Assembly (NCBI GenBank): GCA_947494565.1
Contig: CANLVG010000004.1
Span: 1 to 64,000 of the forward strand
Reading direction: 5' to 3'
DNA from: an uncultured Flavobacteriaceae bacterium
GTDB taxonomy: Bacteria > Bacteroidota > Bacteroidia > Flavobacteriales > Flavobacteriaceae
Length of the DNA: 64,000 bases
The position numbers were made by a program, and so were the translations under genes. Positions within the stretch are counted from its first letter, which is position 1, and the number at the start of each line of letters is the position of its first letter. Below, one piece after another: positions 54,326 through 62,814 of the stretch. The notes beneath the pieces were generated by a model that ran no database searches, was not told where the DNA came from, and saw only the letters and a program-made list of their open reading frames with translations.

Positions 54326-55618
54326 CTACTCCAGCCCGTCTGCTTTCAACAGTTCCATTCCCGTTGACGACCGCGGTTTAAAACCGGGCCAGTCCTTTTC
54401 GTTGGAATTTGCAGGGATGTCCAAATAGGTAGCATGATTCTCTTCCTTGAGATGGGTTCCGAGAAAGGCAGTTACAAAATGTTGGTTGACATTATTGATT
54501 TTCCGTTGGTCCCAAGTGCTATCTGCATAGCGGTAATACTCGTCGATACTCAGACCTGGAGCCAATGACTCGGCCGGAGGGGGATTCGGAGCTACATTAT
54601 GTCGTGCATCTTTATAGGTCAGCAGGTAACGGTCCGCGTTCACAGCACCTTCATAAATCGCCTTGATCCCGTTTTCGTAACCGGAAATATCATCTTGGCT
54701 TCCTGCAATAAAAAGGGTCGGTTTCCTTAATCCTTTTAGACCTTCGGCATCCCAGACACCCCGTGCCATCCCCCATGGGGCAAAAGCGACCACCGCTTTC
54801 ACACGAGGGTCAATTGATTTTTGATAGTCTTCGTTGCTGGCCGCCAAGACATTGATTGCTGTACTCCCTCCGGTCATTTGTACAAAGAAACCGGCAGCGC
54901 CATCGCTATATCCTGCACCCCCAACATTCAAGACACCATAACCGCCCATGGAATATCCAATGATACCGGTATTATCCGCATCCAAAACCCCAGATAAAGG
55001 ATCCCCTGTTAACCCGGCCATTTCATTGATGACAAATTTGATATCCTTGGCACGATTCAGTAAGGTGCTATGAAAAGCATTCGCATCCTTAAAAGTAGAA
55101 TCGGTATGATCGATGGCTACGACCACATATCCCTTCGTGGCCAAATTCTCGGTCAAATAGGTCATTAAATAACGTGAACCGACATAGCCATGGGATACGA
55201 CCACTAGCGGAAATTTACCGTCGGAAACCTTTGGGTCGGCATCACGAATAGCCCGTCCTTTAAAAGTGAATGGAACCAAGGGGCGTAGCGAATCACCACG
55301 GGTGCCCATAACCTCTTCATACACAACCGCTTTGGCGTCTGGGGTGACTTCTGCAGGATACCAGATCTCCACGGTCAACGGGCGATCATATAACGGGTCT
55401 TTGCCGTCTTTTGAGTTCAAAATATCCACCTGCCCTTTGTTCACCAAGTTCATGGTACGTACGCCAATAGTATGTTCTCCACGAGCGGAAAGCACTGGGG
55501 CATCGGGTAATTGATCCCCATATAGAAATTCCTGTTGGGCGTTCAGCGTGATACTGACGTTTAAAAATAGGAGTAGAAGCCATAGGGGCCGAAATGGAAC
55601 GCTTTGAATGCCTTTCAT
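54326..55618 (-). CDS. Exported alpha/beta hydrolase (PAF-acetylhydrolase/dienelactone-hydrolase-like)
   Basis: 430 residues with a signal peptide (LWLLLLFLNVSITLNAQQ). The alpha/beta hydrolase core is clear: PLVVVSHGYVGSRYLMTYL for the oxyanion region, nucleophile elbow GYSMGGYGVLN (Gly-x-Ser-x-Gly), KPTLFIAGSQDDISGYE for the acid strand, and KDARHNVAPN for the catalytic His. VEIWYPAEV near the N-terminus is typical of PAF-acetylhydrolase-like members. Exported serine esterase; substrate unknown. It is convergent with the lactonase, separated by a heptamer array. Confidence 0.87.
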   Translation of the reverse strand: MKGIQSVPFRPLWLLLLFLNVSITLNAQQEFLYGDQLPDAPVLSARGEHTIGVRTMNLVNKGQVDILNSKDGKDPLYDRPLTVEIWYPAEVTPDAKAVVYEEVMGTRGDSLRPLVPFTFKGRAIRDADPKVSDGKFPLVVVSHGYVGSRYLMTYLTENLATKGYVVVAIDHTDSTFKDANAFHSTLLNRAKDIKFVINEMAGLTGDPLSGVLDADNTGIIGYSMGGYGVLNVGGAGYSDGAAGFFVQMTGGSTAINVLAASNEDYQKSIDPRVKAVVAFAPWGMARGVWDAEGLKGLRKPTLFIAGSQDDISGYENGIKAIYEGAVNADRYLLTYKDARHNVAPNPPPAESLAPGLSIDEYYRYADSTWDQRKINNVNQHFVTAFLGTHLKEENHATYLDIPANSNEKDWPGFKPRSSTGMELLKADGLE

Positions 55619-55708
55619 GGTGATGGTTTTGAGTTAGGCATTCAAGATAAGGAAATTAGTTGGGTACCCGATAGGAGAACTTTATATCGGTTATGTTGCG
55701 TAGGACAC

Positions 55709-56497
55709 TTATAACGAATGGTATGCTGCTTCAATAGCGGGGGCTCCATACACACGCTCTAGTCTTCGAATAGCAAAATGGGCCTGGGCCATACGTTGAA
55801 AGTGACTCATAAAGGCTAAATTGATCGAGGCACCTCCTGCGGCCCCTAGAACAGGAACGGCTTGGGCCACAAATTTTTCCGAAACTTGGATGCTGAATCG
55901 TGATGCAACCGTTGCAATAAACTGCAGTAGCGGATTCGCACTACCGCGCAACAACCCCTCGAGTGCTTTAGTACCCCCTTTTACACCGGAACTCACTGCA
56001 ATTCGCGATGCGTAATACCCTGTTTCGAGTCCATCATCGTGTTTGGACTTGCCCCCTAGGGCAAAAACCTGCAAGCAAGCCAATTGGGTATCCAGCTGGG
56101 ACAGATCTTCGCCTTCACTTCTGGCGATATCCATAATCGAACGCATCATGAGTTTGGTCGTCACACCAAGGTCTACAGCGAAGGCCGTCGCTCCGAACGC
56201 CCCTCCCAAAGCCCCGGAAGAGGTGACCAAAGCTTTATAGGTCTTGTTCCAGGGTAGTGTTTTTTTTGTATGGTTTTTCATGGAGAAGAGGTTGCTTTTA
56301 ACTACCCCGTGCAGCACTTTATAACTTAGTTGCTGCAACCATTCCTGTTGTTTTTTGGGCAGTAGGTTCAGGCCATCTTCAATTTTGTTCCCGAACTTGT
56401 TGAGTCCCATCATGGCCCAGCCAATATCCTCCATTTTCGTTTTGGCATCACGCAGTATTCGTTCGTCTTCTCTTGAGAGTTCTATTGTTTTTTGCAT
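55709..56497 (-). CDS. EcsC family protein
   Basis: 262 residues, helical, with hydrophobic amphipathic segments rather than clear membrane helices. The EcsC signature is present: SGALGGAFGATAFAVDLGVTTKLMMRSIMDIARSEGEDL, followed by VFALGG and a Gly/Ala-rich region (VLGAAGGASINLAFMSHFQRMAQAHFAIRRLERVYG). EcsC proteins are associated with membrane or secretion functions but their activity is unknown. It is 82 bp upstream, on the minus strand, of the end of a short membrane protein gene and appears to be an independent unit. Confidence 0.85.
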   Translation of the reverse strand: MQKTIELSREDERILRDAKTKMEDIGWAMMGLNKFGNKIEDGLNLLPKKQQEWLQQLSYKVLHGVVKSNLFSMKNHTKKTLPWNKTYKALVTSSGALGGAFGATAFAVDLGVTTKLMMRSIMDIARSEGEDLSQLDTQLACLQVFALGGKSKHDDGLETGYYASRIAVSSGVKGGTKALEGLLRGSANPLLQFIATVASRFSIQVSEKFVAQAVPVLGAAGGASINLAFMSHFQRMAQAHFAIRRLERVYGAPAIEAAYHSL

Positions 56498-56579
56498 CGA
56501 TCTGTATTTGCTCGTTTTAGTGATTTAGGGGATTCGCAAAATGAACGCTTCTTCACCTTGCTTTGGATAAGATGAGCGG

Positions 56580-56846
56580 CTATTGGAAAAGCCACCAAAA
56601 GATACTATAAAGTAAAAAGGCCGCAAGCCCTATGGAAATAGCCCATAATTTTCGTTCCTGACGTTTGTCGTGTTTGATTTTTTCGCGAATACGCTTCATA
56701 TCTTGTTCGGTGGATTCCTTCAAATTCAATTTTGTTTCCCCTCCTTGACCGTAGACATCGGCTTTTTCCTTTAGTTTTCGTTTCCGGAGCATTGCCCGGT
56801 TGTTTTTTAGGGCTACAATGGCCCCTGCTATACCTCCTCCTGCCAT
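56580..56846 (-). CDS. Short C-terminal-anchored membrane protein
   Basis: 88 residues from the ATG at 56846 (MAGGGIAGAIVALKNNR). A longer in-frame version to 57116 exists, but it would cross the start and promoter region of the divergent beta-lactamase-like gene and reads unlike protein. A basic, highly charged helical middle (KRIREKIKHDKRQERK) is followed by one C-terminal membrane helix (LWAISIGLAAFLLYSIFWWLF). The protein is probably a cytosolic tail anchored at its C-terminus. Function unknown. Confidence 0.72.
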   Translation of the reverse strand: MAGGGIAGAIVALKNNRAMLRKRKLKEKADVYGQGGETKLNLKESTEQDMKRIREKIKHDKRQERKLWAISIGLAAFLLYSIFWWLFQ

Positions 56847-57039
56847 ATTCTTTCCTGTATTGGTTCGCAATATAGGTCGACCAAGGACGGTTTTTGTTAC
56901 AGGAAACCCTTGAGGCAGCCTATTTGTCAGGCTTTTGAGTCCGAAACTATAAATCCATACCTGATTCCTGGACATATATGCATTGTCCATTGCAATATTT
57001 AATACCTTCCGCAAAGTTTCCCGCCTAAAAAACCCTATT

Positions 57040-58722
57040 ATGATGAATACATTTTCAAGACTTTTTCTGCCTGCAGTGCTTTTTCTCTTCAGTGCCACGA
57101 TGATCCTAAGTTGCAAAAATGACGCGGATACATCGTCAATGGAAAAATCCGTAGATGAAATCTTTCAAGAGTATGATGCCATCGAAAAACCGGGTGCCGC
57201 AGTGGCAGTGGTTCACAATGGTGAAATCGTTCTTAAGAAAGGCTACGGTAGTGCCCATTTGGAATATGATATCCCCGTGACAACGGAAACTATTTTCCAC
57301 GTGGCATCCGTATCGAAACAGTTTACGGTATTTGCCCTATTGTTATTGGCCGAAGAAGGAAAACTTACCCTAGACGACCCAATTCAAAAGTACATCGCCG
57401 AGGTGCCTGATTTTGGAGAAGCCATTACGTTGCGGCACTTGGCAACGCATACCAGCGGTATGCGAGATCAATGGGATTTGTTAAATCTGGCCGGATGGCG
57501 ATGGGATGACGTCATCACCAAAGAGCATGTCTTAAAATTGGTGGCCAAGCAAAAGGACCTGAATTTTAGTCCTGGTGAGCAGTATACCTATTGCAATACC
57601 GGTTTTACGCTTTTGGCCGAAGTGGTGGCGCGCGTTTCCGGACAATCCTTTGCGGAGTTTACCCAAGAACGCATGTTCACTCCTTTAAACATGGTGAATT
57701 CGCAGTTTTATGATGACCACCAGAAGATCGTAAGAAATCGCTCTTACTCGTATTACCCGACGGAAGGCGGCTATCAAAAAAGCGTGTTGAGCTATGCCAA
57801 TGTCGGGGCGACCAGCTTATTTACTACGGTGGAAGATCTAAGTTTATGGGCGATGAATTTTAAGGAAGTAAAGGTGGGAAGTGCCGCAATTGTCAATCAA
57901 ATGAACACGCTGGCCGTACTCAATGATGGCGAAACCTTTGGCGGGGCCTATGGACAATTTGTGGGGACGTATAAAGGCCTACGGCAAATACAGCATAGCG
58001 GAGCTGATGCAGGGTATCGTTCGTACTTGGCCCGTTTTCCGGATCAGGACTTTGCGGTTTCCGTAGTGTCGAATTCGGGGGCCTCCAATCCCGTTGCATT
58101 GGCCTTGCAAGTCGCCGACTTGTATTTAAAGAATGAATTTGAGGAGGAGCCTGAGGCAACGAAAGAGAAACCAAAACCAATAACCCTAACGGAAAATGAA
58201 CTGCAAGCTTTTGAAGGGCATTATTGGGATGCCAAAGACCTTTATTCCAGAAAAATACAACTAACCGAGGGGAGCTTACACTATGACCGTGGCAATGGGA
58301 ACACTACCGAATTGGCACCAATTTCAACAAATGAATTTGTAATGCTCGACATCCCGGGCGAAGTAAAAGTGACCTTTGTTTCGGAGAACGGAAAAGACCG
58401 CATGATCGTATCGGAAGGAGAGACCATTCTAGGTGCATTGGACGAATATACACCCCTAGATGAAGCAAGTATCGCCATGGAACCCTATCTAGGAAGCTAT
58501 ACTAGCGAGGAGTTGAGTACTACTTATACCCTTGTCAAGAAAGAGGGGCAGTTGGTAGCCACCCACCCTAGGGTATCGGATATTCCACTACGTTTTTTAA
58601 AAATGGATGTGTTCGATGCCGGAGGGAATACCATTGAAATGACGCGCGACAAGACAAATACCATTACAGGTCTAAAGGTGTCAACTGGCAGGGTAAAAGG
58701 GCTGGCCTTTGTGAAAGAGTAG
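57040..58722 (+). CDS. Serine beta-lactamase-like hydrolase, lipoprotein
   Basis: 561 residues from the ATG at 57040 (the next codon is also ATG). A signal with lipobox ILSC follows. Class-C beta-lactamase/DD-peptidase motifs are complete: SxxK at Ser90-Lys93 (HVASVSKQF), YxN at Tyr184-Asn186 (TYCNTGFTL), and a third motif HSGADAGYRS. The C-terminal 200 residues (after about 370) are an extra beta-rich, lipocalin-like domain often found in this group. Penicillin-binding or esterase activity is likely; resistance to beta-lactams is not implied. Divergent from the short membrane gene. Confidence 0.9.
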   Translation: MMNTFSRLFLPAVLFLFSATMILSCKNDADTSSMEKSVDEIFQEYDAIEKPGAAVAVVHNGEIVLKKGYGSAHLEYDIPVTTETIFHVASVSKQFTVFALLLLAEEGKLTLDDPIQKYIAEVPDFGEAITLRHLATHTSGMRDQWDLLNLAGWRWDDVITKEHVLKLVAKQKDLNFSPGEQYTYCNTGFTLLAEVVARVSGQSFAEFTQERMFTPLNMVNSQFYDDHQKIVRNRSYSYYPTEGGYQKSVLSYANVGATSLFTTVEDLSLWAMNFKEVKVGSAAIVNQMNTLAVLNDGETFGGAYGQFVGTYKGLRQIQHSGADAGYRSYLARFPDQDFAVSVVSNSGASNPVALALQVADLYLKNEFEEEPEATKEKPKPITLTENELQAFEGHYWDAKDLYSRKIQLTEGSLHYDRGNGNTTELAPISTNEFVMLDIPGEVKVTFVSENGKDRMIVSEGETILGALDEYTPLDEASIAMEPYLGSYTSEELSTTYTLVKKEGQLVATHPRVSDIPLRFLKMDVFDAGGNTIEMTRDKTNTITGLKVSTGRVKGLAFVKE

Positions 58723-58785
58723 CGAACGCCTTATCCGCTAATCATTTTTTAACACAATCGATTCAATCATAAAATCAAGATAATC

Positions 58786-58824
58786 TTGGGTTAACCCAAA
58801 GGGTACTTCGGCCCTATAGTTTTG
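58786..58824 (+). promoter_or_regulatory. phoD promoter with 14-bp palindrome
   Basis: TTGGGTTAACCCAA at 58786-58799 is a perfect palindrome. TAGTTTTG at 58817-58824 matches TAnnTTTG exactly, 17 bp before the phoD-like ATG. The palindrome would overlap or adjoin the -33 region, so it may be an operator. Confidence 0.45.
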
Positions 58825-58841
58825 CTAAAAAAATCAAAACG

Positions 58842-60575
58842 ATGGAAAGAAGACCTGTATCAAGAAGAGCCTTTTTAGCGAAATCGATAATGGCCTCCGG
58901 AGGTATTTTAGTATTGTCTCAGCTGACCTCTTGTATCAAGGATTTTGAGGGTGACGGAGGGTCTTCCAATGACATTCCGCGTTTTTTACATGGAGTGGGA
59001 AGTTTTGATCCAACAAGTAATGCGGTAATTATTTGGACACGCTTTACGCCTACGACCGAAGAAGTATCCAGTTTTATTGCGGTACGTTGGCAAGTAGCCC
59101 TTGATCCTGGCTTTTATCAAATTGTCAAGGAAGGCGTACAGTATACCTCCTCTTCGAAAGATTTTACGGTTATCGAAGATGTGACCGGTTTGGAAGCCAG
59201 TAAAAAATACTACTATCGTTTTTTACAAGACGCCTTAAAGGAAGAATCCGTAATCGGGGAAACCATTACCCTACCTAGTGGAGGGGCATTGTCCAGTGTA
59301 AAATTGGCCGTATGTTCCTGCTCCAATTTTCCTGCAGGTCTTTTTAATGTATATGATGCCATCGCCAAGAGCGAAGCGGATGTAGTGTTGCATCTAGGAG
59401 ATTACATTTACGAATACGAAGAAGGCGGCTACGGAACCAATGAGAATACCGAAGTTTTGAATAGAGTTCATGATCCTAAAAATGAAATACTTACACTTGA
59501 GGACTACCGTCTACGCTACCGTCAGTATCGCACCGATGAAGGACTTCAACTAGCACATCAAAAGAAACCCTTTATTGTGGTTTGGGACGATCACGAAATC
59601 ACGAATGATGCCTACGAGGCAGGTGCGGAGAACCATGATGCTACGGAGGGATCTTATGAAACAAGAAAACAAACTGCCATACAAGTACATGGTGAATATC
59701 TACCCATTCGTACCGAAAACGGTGCGGTTATCTATCGCAATTTCGAGTTTGGCAATTTGGTCAATCTTGTCATGTTGGATACCCGCATTATCGGCCGTGA
59801 TAAGCAACTGGCTTTTGGCGATTTTTTCAGTGCGGATGGTTCTTTTAATTTTACGGGTTTCGCTACTGAGCTAACCAACCCCAACAGAAACCTCATGGGC
59901 GAGGAACAACTCGATTGGGCAGGTGGAGTAATTGGCGCCAGTAATGCCACTTGGCAAGTATTGGGCCAACAAGTCTTGATGGGAAAAATGCTCGTGCCGG
60001 CGGAATTGCTGATTGCCATTGGCAAGGTAGCCTCGGGTAATGCGACAGCCGAAACTTTTGCTCAATTGGCACGGACGCTAACCGAGTTAAGCGCTTTGAA
60101 AGCACGTTCCTTACAAGGAGATACCACACTTACCCCGGAAGAACTGGCACGTATCAATACGGTGGTGCCCTATAATCTGGATGCCTGGGATGGTTATTTT
60201 GTGGAACGCGAAAGGCTTTTTACTCTACTGAATGGCAAGAAAACCGTGGTCTTGGCCGGCGATACCCACAACGCTTGGAACAATGATTTAGTAGACAGCA
60301 ATGGAAACAAAATAGGGGAGGAATTTGCCTGTGCCTCGGTCAGCTCTCCGGGTTTTGAAGGCTTGTTCGGTGACGACCCCACTACAATTGCAGGAATCGA
60401 GCAGGCCTTTACATTGTTGATTGATGGCTTGAAGTATTTTGACGCCTCTCAGCGAGGTTACCTCATGATGGAAATCACTGAAGGCAGCGCGAATGCCTCT
60501 TACCGCTTTGTGGATACTTTGGCATCTGCCGCATACACGGTTGTCGAAGGGAAGCAACTAAGTTATACCGTCTAA
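58842..60575 (+). CDS. phoD: PhoD-like alkaline phosphatase
   Basis: 577 residues. A twin-arginine-type N-terminus (VSRRAFLAK) leads into a hydrophobic stretch ending LTSC, so the protein may be folded before export and then lipid-anchored. An N-terminal beta sandwich (about 40-140) precedes the PhoD metallophosphatase core with its metal-binding motifs: LHLGDYIYEYEEGGYG, VWDDHEITNDAYEAGAENHD, MLDTRIIGRD, and VVLAGDTHNAWNNDL. It cleaves phosphomonoesters or diesters outside the cytosol. A promoter with palindrome lies just upstream. No phosphate-regulon neighbours are visible. Confidence 0.92.
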   Translation: MERRPVSRRAFLAKSIMASGGILVLSQLTSCIKDFEGDGGSSNDIPRFLHGVGSFDPTSNAVIIWTRFTPTTEEVSSFIAVRWQVALDPGFYQIVKEGVQYTSSSKDFTVIEDVTGLEASKKYYYRFLQDALKEESVIGETITLPSGGALSSVKLAVCSCSNFPAGLFNVYDAIAKSEADVVLHLGDYIYEYEEGGYGTNENTEVLNRVHDPKNEILTLEDYRLRYRQYRTDEGLQLAHQKKPFIVVWDDHEITNDAYEAGAENHDATEGSYETRKQTAIQVHGEYLPIRTENGAVIYRNFEFGNLVNLVMLDTRIIGRDKQLAFGDFFSADGSFNFTGFATELTNPNRNLMGEEQLDWAGGVIGASNATWQVLGQQVLMGKMLVPAELLIAIGKVASGNATAETFAQLARTLTELSALKARSLQGDTTLTPEELARINTVVPYNLDAWDGYFVERERLFTLLNGKKTVVLAGDTHNAWNNDLVDSNGNKIGEEFACASVSSPGFEGLFGDDPTTIAGIEQAFTLLIDGLKYFDASQRGYLMMEITEGSANASYRFVDTLASAAYTVVEGKQLSYTV

Positions 60576-60610
60576 ATAATTCTCTAATCAACAACCTACA
60601 GCCCTGAAGA

Positions 60611-60673
60611 ACTGTCATGTCGAGCGGAGTCGAGACCCTAGAAACACGAAAGGTCAAACGACCTGCCTCGACA
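60611..60673. repeat. Dispersed element with TGTCGAG/CTCGACA ends
   Basis: A CTGTCA...GAGCGGAGTCGA core matches three copies at 61924-62106 in the same orientation. Terminal TGTCGAG (60618-60624) and CTCGACA (60667-60673) are inverted, and a small hairpin AGGTC-AAAC-GACCT lies between. It sits between the phoD-like and TlpA-like genes. Repeats of this sequence type are widespread in Bacteroidota chromosomes. Confidence 0.6.
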
Positions 60674-60694
60674 AAAAAGCAGTAATTTGTCCTT

Positions 60695-61267
60695 GTGAAA
60701 CGAAAAAGACCCAAACTGAGCAGCCTGCTGTTCGCTGCCTTCATGGTGTTGTTGCTTATTCCCCAAACGCGGAGACCAATTCAAGTAGTGATAAATCAAG
60801 CAAAGCTCTGGGTATGGTCACCCTCCGCATTGGATATGGAGGACCAAACCCGATTGGCGCCCTTTACGTACCTGTTGTCAGACCTGGAAGGTACTTCACA
60901 AAAGATGAACATCGGTAAGGGCAGGGTGACCTTTATCAGCTATTGGGCAACCTGGTGTCCGCCCTGTATTGCCGAACTCCCCAGCATTGACGAATTGTAT
61001 TCCGACTATGGGAATCAAGTGGATTTTATCTTGCTTACCCAGGAAGACCCGGAGGTGGTCAGCAATTTTTTGCAAAAGAAAGGCCTTGATCTTCCTGTAT
61101 TCATCCCGCGAATGCGGGCACCGGAACAATTGTATAGCCGAAGTATCCCGACCAATTATTTGATTGATAGTACGGGCAAGATCCTTATCAAGGAGACCGG
61201 CGCAGCCGATTGGAACAGTACCCGAGTACGGGCGATTCTAGACGGACTTCTTCCCAACAAGTCCTGA
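60695..61267 (+). CDS. TlpA-like membrane-anchored thioredoxin
   Basis: 190 residues from a GTG (reading MKRKRPKLSS), followed by one uncleaved-looking helix (LLFAAFMVLLLIPQ). Redox site WCPPC with Cys88 and Cys91 in TFISYWATWCPPCIAELPSI, then the conserved cis-Pro region near IPTNYLIDSTGKIL. This is the TlpA/ResA pattern of envelope thiol-disulfide oxidoreductases, which reduce disulfides in exported proteins such as apocytochromes. No ATG is available in frame near the start. It is isolated, flanked by repeated sequence on both sides. Confidence 0.9.
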   Translation: MKRKRPKLSSLLFAAFMVLLLIPQTRRPIQVVINQAKLWVWSPSALDMEDQTRLAPFTYLLSDLEGTSQKMNIGKGRVTFISYWATWCPPCIAELPSIDELYSDYGNQVDFILLTQEDPEVVSNFLQKKGLDLPVFIPRMRAPEQLYSRSIPTNYLIDSTGKILIKETGAADWNSTRVRAILDGLLPNKS

Positions 61268-61469
61268 ACGTGCTACAAGGCTTTGTGCAGTAATTTCTTT
61301 TGAACTACGGAATTTACGGAGTCTTATATCCGAATCCGTTGTGAAGTTGAAAAGCCCATTAGGTTCACGCCGATGCAATCTCCCCCGATTATGCACCGCC
61401 GCTAGTTGTAATGAGCTTACAGCTGTAAAGCTTGGCATAAAGAAATGTGATCAAAAAAACGATTGCAAT

Positions 61470-61485
61470 ACCCACTAAAGGGTAT
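61470..61485 (+). promoter_or_regulatory. NarL-type operator e, no adjacent gene
   Basis: TACCCACTAAAGGGTA is the most symmetric copy of the 16-bp site. No -7 box lies at the 23-bp distance used by the other four; a TAGGATTG is found after 28 bp (61514-61521). No substantial gene follows, so it may serve a small RNA or short peptide, or be left over from a lost gene. Confidence 0.45.
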
Positions 61486-61692
61486 TTCTTGGCAATTGGG
61501 CGGTTGAAGTTTTTAGGATTGGTGAAAATGCCTATGAATGGAGATTCCTATGGGAACAATTAAGCACCATTTGACAGAACTAAAACAACGCAGATTTTCA
61601 AATGGTCTATGCAAGTCAGTTAGTTGGGGATAGCCGAAATATACCTTTCCGCCTAACATGGAAAGATACTCTAGCAGATTTTTTCATACCAT

Positions 61693-61830
61693 GAATCGGG
61701 TACTGAGCATAGAATCGAGTACTAAGCACAGCCGAAAGAAATTTTTCGGACGTGACATGAAGGAACCCAATAGTGGATTTTTCATATCGCGAATCAGGTA
61801 CTGAGCGCAGAATCGGGTACTGAGCGTAGC
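61693..61830. repeat. Two dimers of a 19-bp repeat
   Basis: GAATCGGGTACTGAGCATA-like units occur back to back at 61693-61711 and 61712-61730, and again at 61791-61809 and 61810-61828. Each dimer is followed by GCCGAA and preceded by a TTTTTCATA stretch, so a unit of about 70 bp is duplicated 98 bp apart. Confidence 0.85.
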
Positions 61831-61923
61831 CGAAGTACAAAAGATCGGCCCCGCCAAGAGCCTAGGAAGACTCACTTTGACCTTAGTGGATATGCTCAAT
61901 TAAGCCCCCAATTATCGAAACCT

Positions 61924-62106
61924 ACTGTCATCCTGAGCGCAGTCGAAGGCTTAGGAACACCAATCCCCACCCCTCTGTCACCGGAGCGCAGTCGAAGGCC
62001 AAGGAACGCACATCTCGACACTGACGGATTAGAATGTTGTATGTATCCAACAATTGATCTGTCACCCTGAGCGCAGTCGAAGGCTTAGGAACACGTATCT
62101 CGACAT
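61924..62106. repeat. Three copies of a CTGTCA...GAGCGCAGTCGAAGG element
   Basis: Copies begin near 61924, 61974 and 62059, all in the same orientation. The last two share a longer tail ending ATCTCGACA. A related, more diverged copy lies at 60611-60673 on the other side of the TlpA-like gene. Confidence 0.85.
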
Positions 62107-62124
62107 CATCCGATGTAACAGGGT

Positions 62125-62814
62125 TTAACACACTCCCGTACTAGGGTCACAACTATCTCCCTCACTGATGATTTCCACGGGAGAAACCTTGTCAAACACC
62201 TCTAAAAAAACGCTAGGCGGTTGCGCCCCACTAATACCATAGTGCTCATTGATAATAAAAAAGGGCACGGCGTTCACCCCAAGCTGTTGGTAATGGGCAA
62301 TCTCTTGTGTAACCGCATAGGCAATGCGATCATCGCCAAGCACCTCGGTTGTTTTTTCTGGTTCCCAGCCAAACTCCTTCATAATGTCGACCAGTACATC
62401 GGTTTGGTTGAGGTGCAGGTTTTCATCAAAATAAGCCTTTAGAAATCGCTCCTTAAGATCAGCCTTAAAACCTTCGCTTCCCGCCACATGGAGCAATTGA
62501 TGTAGCGGTAGGGTATTGACGGCCAACCATTCATCCCCGAAATTAAAGGTAATCCCTTCTTCCGTACCAACCTCGGTCAGGCGATCGGTCATGGCTTTGG
62601 TACGTTCAAGATCTCCAAACTTATTGGTGAGGTAGGTGGTACGGTCCAAGCCCGTTTCCGGTATTGTAGGGTCTAATTGATAGGGGTGCCAGGTTACCTC
62701 CACAGGGGAGTCATTCCATTGTTGTAAAGCGCTTTCCAGGCGACGTTTGCCGATATAGCACCAAGGGCAGGCGACATCGGAAACCACTGATACTTTTATG
62801 GGTTGTTGTTGCAT
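62125..62814 (-). CDS. DsbA/FrnE-like dithiol oxidoreductase
   Basis: 229 residues, no signal peptide, so cytosolic. Thioredoxin-fold redox site CPWC (Cys16, Cys19) in SDVACPWCYIGKRRL, the FrnE hallmark; the cis-Pro loop is GVNAVPFFIINEHYGISGAQ. Two further cysteines at the C-terminus (CDPSTGVC) are also seen in some FrnE-like proteins. The family works in cytosolic thiol-disulfide exchange and is often induced by oxidative stress; some relatives are 2-hydroxychromene-2-carboxylate isomerases. Alone on the minus strand, next to a repeat-rich area. Confidence 0.9.
   Translation of the reverse strand: MQQQPIKVSVVSDVACPWCYIGKRRLESALQQWNDSPVEVTWHPYQLDPTIPETGLDRTTYLTNKFGDLERTKAMTDRLTEVGTEEGITFNFGDEWLAVNTLPLHQLLHVAGSEGFKADLKERFLKAYFDENLHLNQTDVLVDIMKEFGWEPEKTTEVLGDDRIAYAVTQEIAHYQQLGVNAVPFFIINEHYGISGAQPPSVFLEVFDKVSPVEIISEGDSCDPSTGVC

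Larger units (their letters stand above)
61268..62124. other. Repeat-rich noncoding region
   Basis: 857 bp with no convincing gene. It contains NarL-type operator e, two copies of a dimeric 19-bp repeat, and three copies of the CTGTCA...GTCGAAGG element. Open frames on the minus strand across the repeats (around 61616-61899 and 61928-62131) translate the repeats themselves and are not credible. A frame near 61238-61438 and a 31-codon frame after the operator (61538-61633) are possible remnants only. Confidence 0.6.

Noticed and set aside
56847-57116. N-terminal extension of the short membrane protein to 178 residues
   Set aside because: It would cover the start of the divergent serine hydrolase and reads like antisense of its leader; the ATG at 56846 gives a coherent protein.
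61238-61438. 66-codon minus-strand frame with basic C-terminal half
   Set aside because: It overlaps the end of the TlpA-like gene and has no family or start signal; perhaps a remnant, but not supportable as a gene.
61616-62131. Minus-strand frames of about 65-75 codons
   Set aside because: They translate the repeats (recurring AQYPI and STRF-like words), have no start signal and no recognisable domain.
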